The notes below the pieces were generated by a model. It did not search any database. It had not been told where the DNA came from and was given only the letters and a program-made list of their open reading frames with translations. Shown here piece after piece: positions 45,917 through 57,900 of a stretch of 64,000 nucleotides of DNA (positions are counted from its first letter, which is position 1; each line of letters starts with the position of its first letter). Source of the stretch: Ganoderma boninense (Eukaryota > Basidiomycota > Agaricomycetes > Polyporales > Polyporaceae); contig PJEW03000018.1 in the NCBI GenBank assembly GCA_002900995.3, positions 43,536 to 107,535 on the forward strand. The letters are read 5' to 3'. Made by a program: the position numbers and the translations under genes.

Positions 45917-48900
45917 CTAGTTCCTGTGTCCCACGCTTGAGCTTGAACCGCTACCACCATTCCCGCTCATCGAGCCTCTCGCGTTCTTGCCGGCCTGCCA
46001 TGCTGGAATGTAGCCTTGCTTGCGCGCGTGCTTGCGCATGTTCTGCATGTACGTTCTCGTGATCGCCGCCGTGGCCCAGTTATTGACGTAGCGCCTTAGA
46101 ACAGGATGTTCCTTCCTTGCCTGGCTGTGTTACGTCCTTAACCTAGTGGACTTACAGTTCAATAGGTTAGGCCGTTTAGACCAAAGACTAGTGACTGACT
46201 AGAGTTTGGATACTAGACTTGTTAGGTCTAGAGGACGTAGGGGTATGAAGGTACTGCTCGCAGAGCAGTAGCTAGATAGACAAGAGACTGAAAACTGGGG
46301 GGTCACTGCTGAGGTGTCGCCCCTTATATACATGTAGGATCCTAAGGTTTCAGGCTATGTATGTAGTGACTGTAACTATAGGTTCAAGGCTATGGACTGC
46401 GGACTGCGGGCTGTGGACTGCGGGCTGTGGACTGCGGACTGCGGACTGCGGGCTGTGGACTGCGGGCTGTGGACTGCGGACTGCGGACTGCGGGCTGTGG
46501 ACTGCGGGCTGTGGGCTGTGGGCTATGTACTGTGATCTATGTACTTGGTTACCGTGGGCTGTGGTCCCTGTGCTGTATCCTGGGTGCTATGTATGTGGTT
46601 ACTCCTTAATGTAATAGGTCTTTAGTAATGAAAGGGAAAAGTATGGTTGTAGTAAGCCTGCTTACTATACGTCCGTAACATTACCCCCCTCTCCCCCTGC
46701 AAGGTTGTCCTCAACCGTTGTTTCGAACGTTCTGCACTGCCATCGTATGCCCGCTTTATCCTGAAGACCGGCATCCTTTAGGTAGGTTTTGTAGTTGATG
46801 ATGTCTTTGAGGTGTCTCCTCCAGTGCTTGTCGTCTTCCGGTAGGTTGCGGTTCAGGTGGTATAGTGCATAAAGTCGTCGTGAGGGTTGTGGACTAGTGA
46901 GGGAGTAGACTAGGCCATCGAGTGCCTTGGATGGGAAGTCCAATATTAGGACTTGCTTGTCCGTTCGTCGTACGACCCAATAGTCGAGCAGGTTACAAGC
47001 CGCGAGTGCACCTGGATCTTCACAGTTCCTGTCGAGGTAGGCATCAATGTCGTACGCCAGTTTCTCCATTTCGTGAAGCTCGGCGATGTCGTCAATGACT
47101 ACATCCGTAAATCTTTCCCAGTGTGGTTCTCAGACTTGGTTTTGTATGAGGATCATAGTTGCTTTTACGATGTCGTCCGATGAGACCTCGTTCTTGAGTT
47201 CATCCCATCGGCCTGCGTTCGTTGGGGATTCATCGATGTTGATGCGGTAGGGCACATTGAATCGGAATTCTCGTGGTTCTGGTTTGACCAGTACAGAGGG
47301 GATGTTTGCCCATCGGGCGAGGCTGTCGTAGATTAAGAGTGCTGCTCGGTGTTCGAGCTCTGGGTGGCGTCTGAGGTATGGGATGTCATCCAATATTCTT
47401 TGGACTCGTCCAGGGGTCCAATCGGCAGGAAATCCGTCCATGTGGACGTAGACAATAGATCCATCAGGCTTCTTCCGCACTATTCTCCATGGCCAGCTTC
47501 CGTTGGAGATGAGGTGGCCTTCTTGTCCAATAGGGTATCCCCATTGGGTTTGTGGTCGTGAAACGAGGGATTCGACTTGTGATTCTGCTTGAGATCGAGA
47601 ATATTCGAAACGGTTGTACATATGGCTGTTCGGGTTGTCTGGGGACAGGGGATAGGAAATGTCGCTTGCGTATGATCCTTCCGGACTCGGGATGAGTGGG
47701 ATAGGTTTGAGGTAAGGCATTGGAGAGTCCGGATCGTTTGGAGACATGAGGAGGTCTTCGCTGGACGACGACGTTGTAGTGCTTGGGCTACTGGAGTCGG
47801 TTCGTCGAGCTAGTAATTCCGCCACATAGGTTTCCCAATCCTGTTCCGTGGAGGAGTCCGGGTCCTTGACATCCTGAGGGACGTCGTCCCTTTCCGGTTT
47901 ATCTCCTCGCGTTGCGCATTCCAATCGTTCCATCATTTCCTCGACTGTGACAGTGTGTTCTTCGGCTGGTGATGGGAGAGGTGGAGGTGGATTTTGTTCT
48001 CTGATGATTTCAATGGATGTGGGTTCTGCTAGGAAATGGCTCTCCATTGGCACTGCGACCAGAGTTAGAGATGGATTGATGCACGTGGTGGATGGTCCTT
48101 CGTGTGGAGAGATAGGCCCAGTACTGAGTCTGGCTGGCTCAGGTAGGGGTTGTTGTTCGGTGTTTGGGTTGTGTTGGTTTCTGTGAGGAAGAAGGTCCCA
48201 TAGAGCATGAGCCCATCTCCCAGTGCTGATGACCCGGTTCATCAACTGTGTCGCGGCCGTGATACATTCGTTGTAAGCTGCTTCAGCTGACAGGAGTGCT
48301 GCAGCCTTGTTATTGGTCGGCGCTGTCGATTCCAGGATGTAGTTCATGACCTTGTGGTGCATGATGGCCATCTTCCCGTAGGAGCGGTAGATTTTGATAT
48401 AGACTTCGGCATAGGGGATTTCTGTGGTGCGAAGTCGTACATGGTTCTGGAGGTCGGGGTGCAGGAGCACCCATCCGATCCGGTCGGACAGAGTTCCATC
48501 AGGATAGATAGAGGCGGCGGTTCGAGGAAGGTGATCATAGTTGACCACACGTCTCTCTTTGATGAATTGGGGAACGGGGTGACGGGCTTTCGCGCCTTCC
48601 TGAGGGCGAGCCGTCGGTTGGTTGCGGTGGTTAGATCGCTGGCGGTTGAAGCGAGGCATGGTCAACTGAGTGAGTTGTGGTGGTGTGGGTAGTGGAGTGG
48701 TAGTGGTATGAAGTAGTGGGGGATGGGGATGTTGTGCATCCTTCGTCCCCTACTTATACCCTTCCATACCTGGGTGCCCATGGCTAGTTTTCATCGCCTT
48801 GGCCTGCGGTTGCTGTATTCCTGTAATAGGGTTTGTTGCCTTGCCGTTGCTTCTGCGCGTAGTTGAGGCAGTACACGGCTTCTGGTGATTGCACATAGCT

Positions 48901-51900
48901 GTCTGGTTCAAACCTAATACACTTAACTTACATACAGGTATTTGGATATGAGCTCCCTTTGGGGACTTCCATTCCCAATATGAAGTCGTGTTTCACATTG
49001 GGTTTGGGTAGAGTCGATTTTAGTCGTGAATTCGCCGGTGAGGCGGATGTCTGGCAAAGACAATGCAATATGCAGGAAAAGTCCGGTTTCCCTGTATCGT
49101 TGGTAGGCTTTCAGGGAACTTGTGTTTAAGCCTGTTGTGGACTTTGGTTCGTATGATTGCTGGATACATGATAGATCGTCGAGGTCCTCAGGGTTGCGAG
49201 TTGGTGTATTCGTCCTGGAGAAAGACGACTGTGTATCGTTCTCCTTGGGGGCGTTTGTCGCAGTAATTTGAACCATTTCTGGTTGGAGGACGTGGATGCA
49301 GTGCATGTTGGTAGGCTTATTGCGCCCATGTGCCTTCATGACAGTGGAGGGTGTTGTTCTGACTGGTTGTCCAGGGTCCTTGTGGCTTATATGCTATTAC
49401 ACAGGGTTCTTGTAGTTGGCTGTGCGCATTGCTGCAGTTGGCTGTGTCTGCGGTGTTCCAGTTCTTGAGATGCTTCTTCACTGCCTTTTAGTAATTGATG
49501 GTCTTCTTCTCCCCTGTTTGGGATTTGTTTCCCGGACAGGCACAAATACCAAACATCTTCTTTTTTTTCAATCTCTTTTTGGGGACGAACCGATCCTGTC
49601 CGATTTAAAATATTACAAACGAATCGACCGCGAGCGAGATATACACTTCTGGATCTACATATGTATCTAATTCGATGTAGTTCCATGTATGTATTCCAAA
49701 CGGGGTCGAGTAGTAACTACCGGCAATACATAACCATTCTAAGTCTGGTACAAAAGGAAGCGGAATCGGAGCGATATATGGAGTGGGCGGTGGAGAAATT
49801 AATTTATCTATACTAATGTTTATTAGTATAGTTGCTATATGATATTTTAATGATCTTACCGTCGTCGACGACATCGTCGTCGGAGTCGTCGTCGAGGTCG
49901 TTATTTGGGGTTTAATTGCCCCAACCCCAAGTAGCTGTATTGTCGTCAACCTTTTGGGCTTTATCGTGGATAAGGCGCCGTTCGTCGTACTTTTGCAGCT
50001 CTTTGTAGAGGTGGATGACGGCGACGAAGGCGATGGCCTGGGTGCCAAGGACGGCGGCGACGAAGAGGACAAGGATGAAGAACATTGTGTTAAGTGATGG
50101 TGGTGGTGTATGAGGAGGTGTGTGTGGTGAGGCGATGCTTACTTGTGAACTGGGTTGACCTCCTTTTAATGGTCTCGGGAGGTATGACGGTGGGCACGGA
50201 GTTCTTGCAGGTACCACCTTGCCCACGGTGCATGGGGCCGGTAGCGTCTCCATAGTCGGAGTCGCTGAGTTTCTTGAAACTCACGGTAGGCTTGCGGGAA
50301 TCGAATCCGCAAGCACCGGTAAACCCATCTGAGTTCTACCGAGTCGAGTTTGTCGTTCATGAAGTCCATAAGGACTTCGTTGTGGTCGGCGTCAGGTCCA
50401 AAGGTGATCCGTCGTCGGGTCCAGTAGGACCCGTTTTGGTAGAAAGGCCGTTCCTCGTCTTCCGGGTCGTGGTAGGTGACGGTGATACTGTAGTAGTAGA
50501 AGACAGTGTTGTTGGCGGCCATGTCAGGGTGTGTGATGATGATGGTGGAAGGGATTGTACTGCTGTGATTACTTCAATCGGTGTTTCTTCTTGTAATCTT
50601 TGAGAATATCTGGTGCATTCTTCAGATTCGATGCAGGTTCCCACGAATTCTCAAAGGATTCCCATCCCTTCCAGGATACAAGGTATTGCAGCCGTTTATT
50701 TCGACCAGTCCTTCGGTGATTGATTATAGCTTCTACTTCATGTTCTGGTTCTCCTTCGACTAGGTCTGGTGGAGGCCTAGGAAGGTCTGGACCATGTTCC
50801 TTTGTAGTCCTGTACGGCGTGAGTAGTGCTGCATGGAATACTGGGTGGATCTTCCACTTCTTTGGAAGACCTAGTTTGAATGTGACCGGACCTAGTACCT
50901 CTGTGATGGTAAATGGTCCTTCCCGTTTTGGTGCTAGCTTTCAGTATGGATAAGGCAATTTGAGATTGGTGTTCTCGAGAAGTACCTTATCTCCCTTCTC
51001 GAAGTTTACTGGTGCCGCTGCTGAGTATCGGGTCATAGCCATTGCTGCCTGTGCATGTGAGGCTATGGTGTTCTCTCGGTCTTGTCGGAGTTCTGTGAGT
51101 CGTTCCTCCGTGCTCGGGTGTTTTATGTTGCTTCGAACGGTTCCTATACCCTTTGGTTGGTATCCGTATAGGAGTTCAAATGGGGATTTGCCGGTGGATG
51201 AATGGGTTCGCTGGTTGTGTGCGAATGCCTATGCCGGTAAGAAGTCTGCCCATTTGTCTGGGTTGTTTGCACAATAGATCCGCAGGTCTAGGTCAATTTC
51301 CTGATTGACACGTTCCGTTTGTCCATCTGTTTGTGGGTGATAGGCTGTGCTTAATGACGTCTGGATTCCAAGTACTTCGTGAAGTTCTCGGAATGCTTGT
51401 GCAGCGAATTGCGGTCCTCGGTCGGAGATGATTTTCTGTGGGAGTCCGTAGTGACTGAATGTGTCCTTCCATAGTAGTTTTGCTGCTCCCATGGCTGTGA
51501 TTTGTTTTGTGCATGGGCTCAGAACCACTGCTTTGGTGACGTCATGGTCTACTACGACCTGGATTGCTCATATCCGTCCTCCGTGGGAGGTAGGTCGTAA
51601 ATGTAATCCATGGTGATGACTTGGAAAGGTTCCGTGTTGCCGCTGTGTGGGATTGGCATGAGTGGTGCCTTGGTTGGGTTTGTTCGAACTTTGGTTGTTT
51701 GGCATGTGGCACATCCTCGGACGTAGTTGGAGATGAATTGACTCATTCCATCCCAGTAATATTCCCGTTTTACTAGGTCCTTTGTCTTCTGGATTCAGGA
51801 TGGCCATGTGTACTGGCTCATGATGCATCTTGACGATGTCTCGGCGGAGATTATCATCAGGTGGCACATACACTTTATCCTTGTATAGGAGGATGCCTTC

Positions 51901-54900
51901 ATCGTTGGTCCAGTCTTCCGGTTTGCCAAAGCCTGGGCGTTGTTGAATTTTGCCTTTACTGGTTAGTAGGTCAATCAACTGCGGGTCTCGGGCCTTGTTG
52001 CTGCGGATTCTTTCCTGGAGTTCCACATTGACAGCCTTCGCAAATACTTCCTCTTTGAGTAGGATGACGTCTTCGTTGTCATTTTCCCCCTGTCATGGTC
52101 TGGCCTCCTGGACACAGAGCGTCGGCCTGGACCAGTTCTTTTCCAGGGTTGTACTTCAATTTGTAATTGAAGGTGTCCAAGAAGATTTTCCATCGGGCTT
52201 GTCGGCGGTTCACTTTTTGAGAGGATTTGAAGTACGTGAGGTTCTTGTGATCAGTCAGAATTTCGATGGGGTGTGGAGACCCTTGTAAGAAGTGTCTCCA
52301 TGCTTCGAATGCTCTGATGATCGAGAGTAGTTCCCTCTCATAGATTTGGTAGTTCCGTTCGGCTTCAGTGAATGACTTGGATAGGTATGCACATGGATGC
52401 CATATTCCATTTGCATCTTGTTGTCGGAGTACGGCTCCTGTGGCTACTCCTGACGCATCACATTCCAATTGAAATGGTGCATGTGGGTCAGGGATTTGAA
52501 GGACGGGTTCTTGTGTGAATTGACGTTTTATTCTGGAAGGCTTGTTCATGTTCAGGTTCCCATTTCCAGGGGTTATCTTCTTAGTCAATTCGGTTAAGGG
52601 TTTGGCAATGGTCGAATAGTTTCGAATGATCTTCGGTAGAAGAGTTTCCAAACCCTAAGAACGATTGGACCTGTTTGACTGTTTTGGGTGACGGCCATTC
52701 ATGTATGGCTTTGAGTTTGACAGGGTCCATTGCGATTTGTCCCTTGCTGATAATGGCTCCGAGGAATTCCACTTCTGGAACTTCGAATTTGCACTTTTCT
52801 GGTTTCAAGTACAAGTCATGTTGCTGAAGTCGTTCTAGTACTCGGCAAGTTCGTTTTCGGTGTTCTTCCATTTCTTCTGAGAAGATGAGGATGTCATCCA
52901 TGTAAATGATCATCCATCCTTCCCGAAGTAGGTCTTGGAAGATGGTGTCCATCATTGTCTGGAATGTGGCGGGTGCGTTGCATAATCCGAAGAACATGAC
53001 CATCGGTTCGAACAGTCCTAATGGTGTGATGAATGCTGCTTTATGTTGATCACCATCTCGGATTCTGATGTTGTTGTATCCCGCTCTTACATCGAATTTG
53101 GTGAATATTCCTGCATTACCAATTTGATTTGTCAGATTGTCCGGTAGTGGTAGGGGATAGGCATTCTTAACCGTGATATCATTGAGGGCTCGATAATCTT
53201 GAATAGGTCGTAGTGTTCCGTCTTTCTTTGAAACAAAGAAAAATGGCGAGGCAAAGGGTGATTCAGATCTTCGGATAAATCCTTTTGCCAGATTTTCATC
53301 TACGAATTTGCGTAGCTCCTCTTTTTCGGTTAGAGTTAGTGGATATATCTTCCCCACTTCTTATTTTGCAGGTTCTTTTCTGGGTTAAATTCGATCTTGT
53401 GGTCCATGGGCGTGTTGGTGGAAATCGCTCTGCTGCTCTCTTTTCGAATACCTTGGTAAATCCTTGAGCATAGTCAGGTACGAGTTCCGATAGTGGTATC
53501 TCTTGTTTTCCTTGGTTGGCTGCAATGGCAATTTCTGTAGATATTGTCGTCTTGCGTAGGTTTGCAGCATTATCCCACAAGTATTTGAGCACCTTTGAAG
53601 GGTTATGAGTTAGTTGATTGTCCTCAATTTCCTCTATTGGGCTTCAATATAAGAGACTACCAGTCTTTGTACTGTGTCGTTCCCGGTAATCCCATAATGT
53701 TCATTCGGGGGATTGTGTGTCTGTTGATACTGGTATATTTCTGTTCCTTTTGAATGGTTTGGGGGTCGAATTTGACTCGACCACTTTGCCGTCAATGGTG
53801 GGATTATATCTTCGGATCCATGGGCATCCCCAGGATGATGTCGTCTCTTCCTAAGTCTGCTATGTACCATCGAGTCGGTAATCGTTGGTTTTTGACTCTG
53901 AATTTTCCTTCGACTCGGTGGGTGATATTCCCTTTTTTGTTCACACTGTCATCCGCATTACGAAATGTAAGCGCTCTTGGCAATCTGACAGTTGGTAGGT
54001 TGTACTGTTCCACTAGTTTCGAGTTGATGATGATGGCTTCTGCTCCAGTGTCGATAAGGGCTTTGACTTCAACGGCTTTACCTCCCACCTCAATGTAACC
54101 AGGTATCAACATGGCGTTCCTGCGCCGTTGTGTATTGGTTACAAGGTTTACATGGTGGGAGTTTCGGTCAGACAGGTCAGGCGTTGAATCTGCCTGTCTG
54201 TTCAAAAATCCGTTTCGTCCGGGTCAAAGTCCTGTTGGATCACCTCTACCTGGTATTCATCATCTTCACTCGGCTCTTCTGTCGACTTCTCAGAGTTGCT
54301 TTCATCGTCTCCTTCACCTGCTTCTGAATCTTCAGTGACGATTTGTCTAACCTTTCGGTTGACTCGTCGCCCTGGTTTGCCTCCCTTAGCTCTGTTTGGA
54401 CATTCTTTGGCCTGATGTCCTTGTTTGTGGCAAAAGAAGCATAAATTCTGTTGCAGATGTCTTGAGCGCTCTTGCAACGTCATCTTGTTTACGTTGGCTG
54501 TAGCGCTGGTGTCTGTTGTGTCGGACTTCTCGGAGGAGTCACGGATATTTCGTCGAACTTTCGCTTGCGTGGTCTTGCGCCTAGGCTTACGCCTGCGAAG
54601 GTTTCCATCAATCTTTCGATTGATGAGGCCTTGTTCATAGATCTCTGTGGCTCGGCCGATCCAGTCCCAAATGTTAGTTGGGAGTGGGAATGATGTGGAG
54701 ATTTTGTTTCGGATCCATGATGGTAGGGCATTCCGGTAGTATGACATGCTGATTTGTCCATCAAGGATGTGGCTATACTTGATGAGCGTGTTGAACTGTG
54801 CGTTGAAGGCATGGATGTCGTTGAAGTCTTCAAGGGACAATTCTTCGAGGTCCAACATAGCATTATCGGTTTGGTTGAGTGGCGTGTATGAGGTGCGAAG

Positions 54901-57900
54901 AAGAGCCTCAAAGTCCTTCCAGGTTGGCATATTTCGAGGATCATCCCGTATCTTGTCGACCTGATGCTTCTTCCAGTATTTGATGTCTCCTTCTCCAAGA
55001 TAGGATAATGCGTATGCAACCTTCGCCCTGTCTGTGCCATACTTGTCGGGGTCTCCCATGAATACGAGGAATAGTTGGTCAAGGAATCCTTCGAGCTTGT
55101 TCCTGTCTCCATTAAAGATCTCAGGTTCCTTGATCTTGACTCTTCCTCTTTGAGGTTGGGCATTGGGGACTGCAAGGTACTGCGGTCCGGCTGGTCCACC
55201 TCCTCCTGGTCCTCCTGGCCCACCTCCACCTGGTCCACCTGGCCCACCTCCACCTGGTCCACCTGGCCCACCTCCACCTGGTCCACCTGGCCCACCTCCA
55301 CCTGGTCCACCTGGCCCACCTCCACCTGGTCCACCTGGTCCTCCTCCGTTTCCATGTGGGTTCGGCATATCGTCACCTCCATCTCCTCCATCTGATCCTC
55401 CTGTATCTCTATCTTCTCTAGAATCATCGTTGTCCTTACCCACTTCATCTTTGGGATTTTCAGGAGGTGATTTCTTAGAAGAACCTGTTTGTACAGAGAG
55501 TGACCATTGTGAGAACGGTTTGGGTGGTATGATCGATCCAAATGCCGCACTGGCACTTTCGGCGGGTGTAGGTGTTGTGTCTGCTGGCCGACTAAATTTT
55601 CCGATACCTCGGAATTGGAGTCGGTCAGTGAATGGATATTGGTGCGAGTTTCTGAGCACGAGGTCTGCGAACTTGTCTTCATCTTCCTTTTTGATTCCCA
55701 AGCTTGATAGTTCTTTTTCAAAGGCTTTCGGTTGTTCCGGGTCCATTGAATCCATGGGTAGTCGATTCCATTCCAGTGGACTCGATATTCAAGTTCCACA
55801 ACTGTTGTGGCTATTCCTGTATCCATGGGTTTTGGTTCGGGTTCTTGCTCTGGCTTTCTTTCCTTTGCCTCAGTGGATGGTTCCTGACCTTCCTCAGCTT
55901 CGTCTTCAACTCCTTCTTCACTTCCTTCTTCTTCAACTTCCGACTCCTGAGGATCCTTAGACTTGTTACCCAGGGGATTCTTGGGAGTTGTTGAGATTGG
56001 ACTTCCTTTCGGGGTCCTAAGTGATGGAAGTATTTCCGGAAATTTACCGTATGGATTCTTTGCTTTGACTGGTCCTTCCTGACTTGGCTGGGGGGTTCTG
56101 AGTGATCCTCCTAGTTTGGTTTCTACCTTGATCCGTTGATATCGTTGTGGACACAGTAGATTTTCACACGATTCCCACTTCTTTGTGAGTGATGATGGAT
56201 TTCGATGACAGTCTTTTTGAGTTTTGGTATCGAATGCGTGTTGGAATCCGATACACTCTAGGCTCATTGATTTGTGATGTAGGAACAATTAAGGTGTTGT
56301 CTGTAGTATCGTTCCGCGTCAATGAGTCGTCGAAGGACTTCGATTTCCTGTCGTACTCTGGTGTCGATGAGATTTGATGGGTCGTGTAATGCGTTCCTAA
56401 CTGTAACGATTCCCTGGAGTAGTGATCGGTGGAATAGGTCTTCAGTCCAAACGAGTCTTTCCAAATCTTCAAACTGCCAGTGGAGTAGGGTGTTTTCAAC
56501 TACCTTCAGGTGTTCAAGAAGGTCCTTCACTTGTTGGTGGCTTCGTCCAACGATGGTGGAAGATCTTTTGATTTCTGAAAGGTTGGTGGTTACCACTTCA
56601 ATCCAATCCCAAAGATGAGAGTGACTTCTGTGGGTTTGTCGATCGTGGTATAGTCCTGACACCGATGTCCCAACTGTGTTCCTTGCAGCTGCTAAGATTG
56701 TCCTGGCTGTGATGCCGTCTATGTCTTTCTTGAACTCAATTCCGGCCTGTCGGAGGATGTTTTCCTCGGCTTGAGTTAGAATAGTTCCTGACTGCTCGGG
56801 GCTTTCTTCCTTTATTGCCGGGAGCTTGTCCACCTGTCTTCTTCCAAATACCGGTGTTCTAGATCTCGTTGGGGTCTCCTGCCAATATACTGTTGGTATG
56901 ACAGGCCTGACGTCTTCTTTGGGCGGTACTGGTGGTGGAAACACTGATACTGTGGACGGGTTTCTATAGGCACTACTTCTGTCTTCTCTTTATTGAATCT
57001 GTGAAGCCACGTCCTTGTGGGTTTGGCTGGACCGTATGTGTCTCGCCAAATGTTTATCGGCGTGTCTTCAACAAATCTGGCAAAGTGTGTTCCTGGCTTT
57101 GGTCCCTTTGACGATCCCTGTTGGAATTGTCCTTGACCTGCCGTGGTGCCTTCTTTCCTTGTTCCGTTCGACGTTATACGTTGTTCTTCTTTATACAGAC
57201 TTCACTACAGTGACAGTCTCCTGACGTAGTCTTCTTGACTTCGCTACTTGAGTCGTTCCGGGTGACTAGCACTCCGACTATTATAGCGACAGTCTCAGAT
57301 GTGTTGTCGACTGGACTTGTTATTGTGTCGTTCGGGTGACTAGCACTCCGACAGCTATAACAACAGTCCCTGGTGGTGTGGGTTCTCTGCACCTGAAAAG
57401 GTGGAGCGCAAGTTTTCAGTCTAATGTTACGTCCTTAACCTAGTGGACTTACAGTTCAATAGGTTTAGGCCGTTTAGACCAAAGACTAGTGACTGACTAA
57501 GTTTGGATACTAGACTTGTTAGTCTAGAGGACGTAGGGGTATGAGGTACTGCTCGCAGAGCAGTAGCTAGATAGACAAGAGACTGAAAACTGGGGGGTCA
57601 CTGCTGAGGTGTCGCCCCTTATATACACATGTAGGATCCTAAGTTTCAGGCTATGTATGTAGTGACTGTAACTATAGGTTCAAGGCTATGGACTGCGGAC
57701 TGCGGGCTGTGGACTGCGGGCTGTGGACTGCGGACTGCGGACTGCGGGCTGTGGACTGCGGGCTGTGGGCTGTGGGCTATGTACTGTGATCTATGTACTT
57801 GGTTACCGTGGGCTGTGGTCCCTGTGCTGTATCCTGGGTGCTATGTATGTGGTTACTCCTTAATGTAATAGGTCTTTAGTAATGAAAGGGAAAAGTATGG

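Noticed and set aside
50284..50312. tRNA T-arm-like string (minus strand GCGGATTCGATTCCCGC)
   Set aside because: No matching anticodon or D arm and no acceptor stem nearby. It lies within the 118-codon accessory ORF.
55163..55960. Plus-strand collagen-like ORF (PPGPPG repeats)
   Set aside because: It is the antisense of the Gly/Pro array in gag.
54489..56288. Minus-strand 599-codon ORF overlapping gag
   Set aside because: Only its first part (before about 55760) may be real as an N-terminal extension. The rest runs out of frame with the clear Gag sequence.
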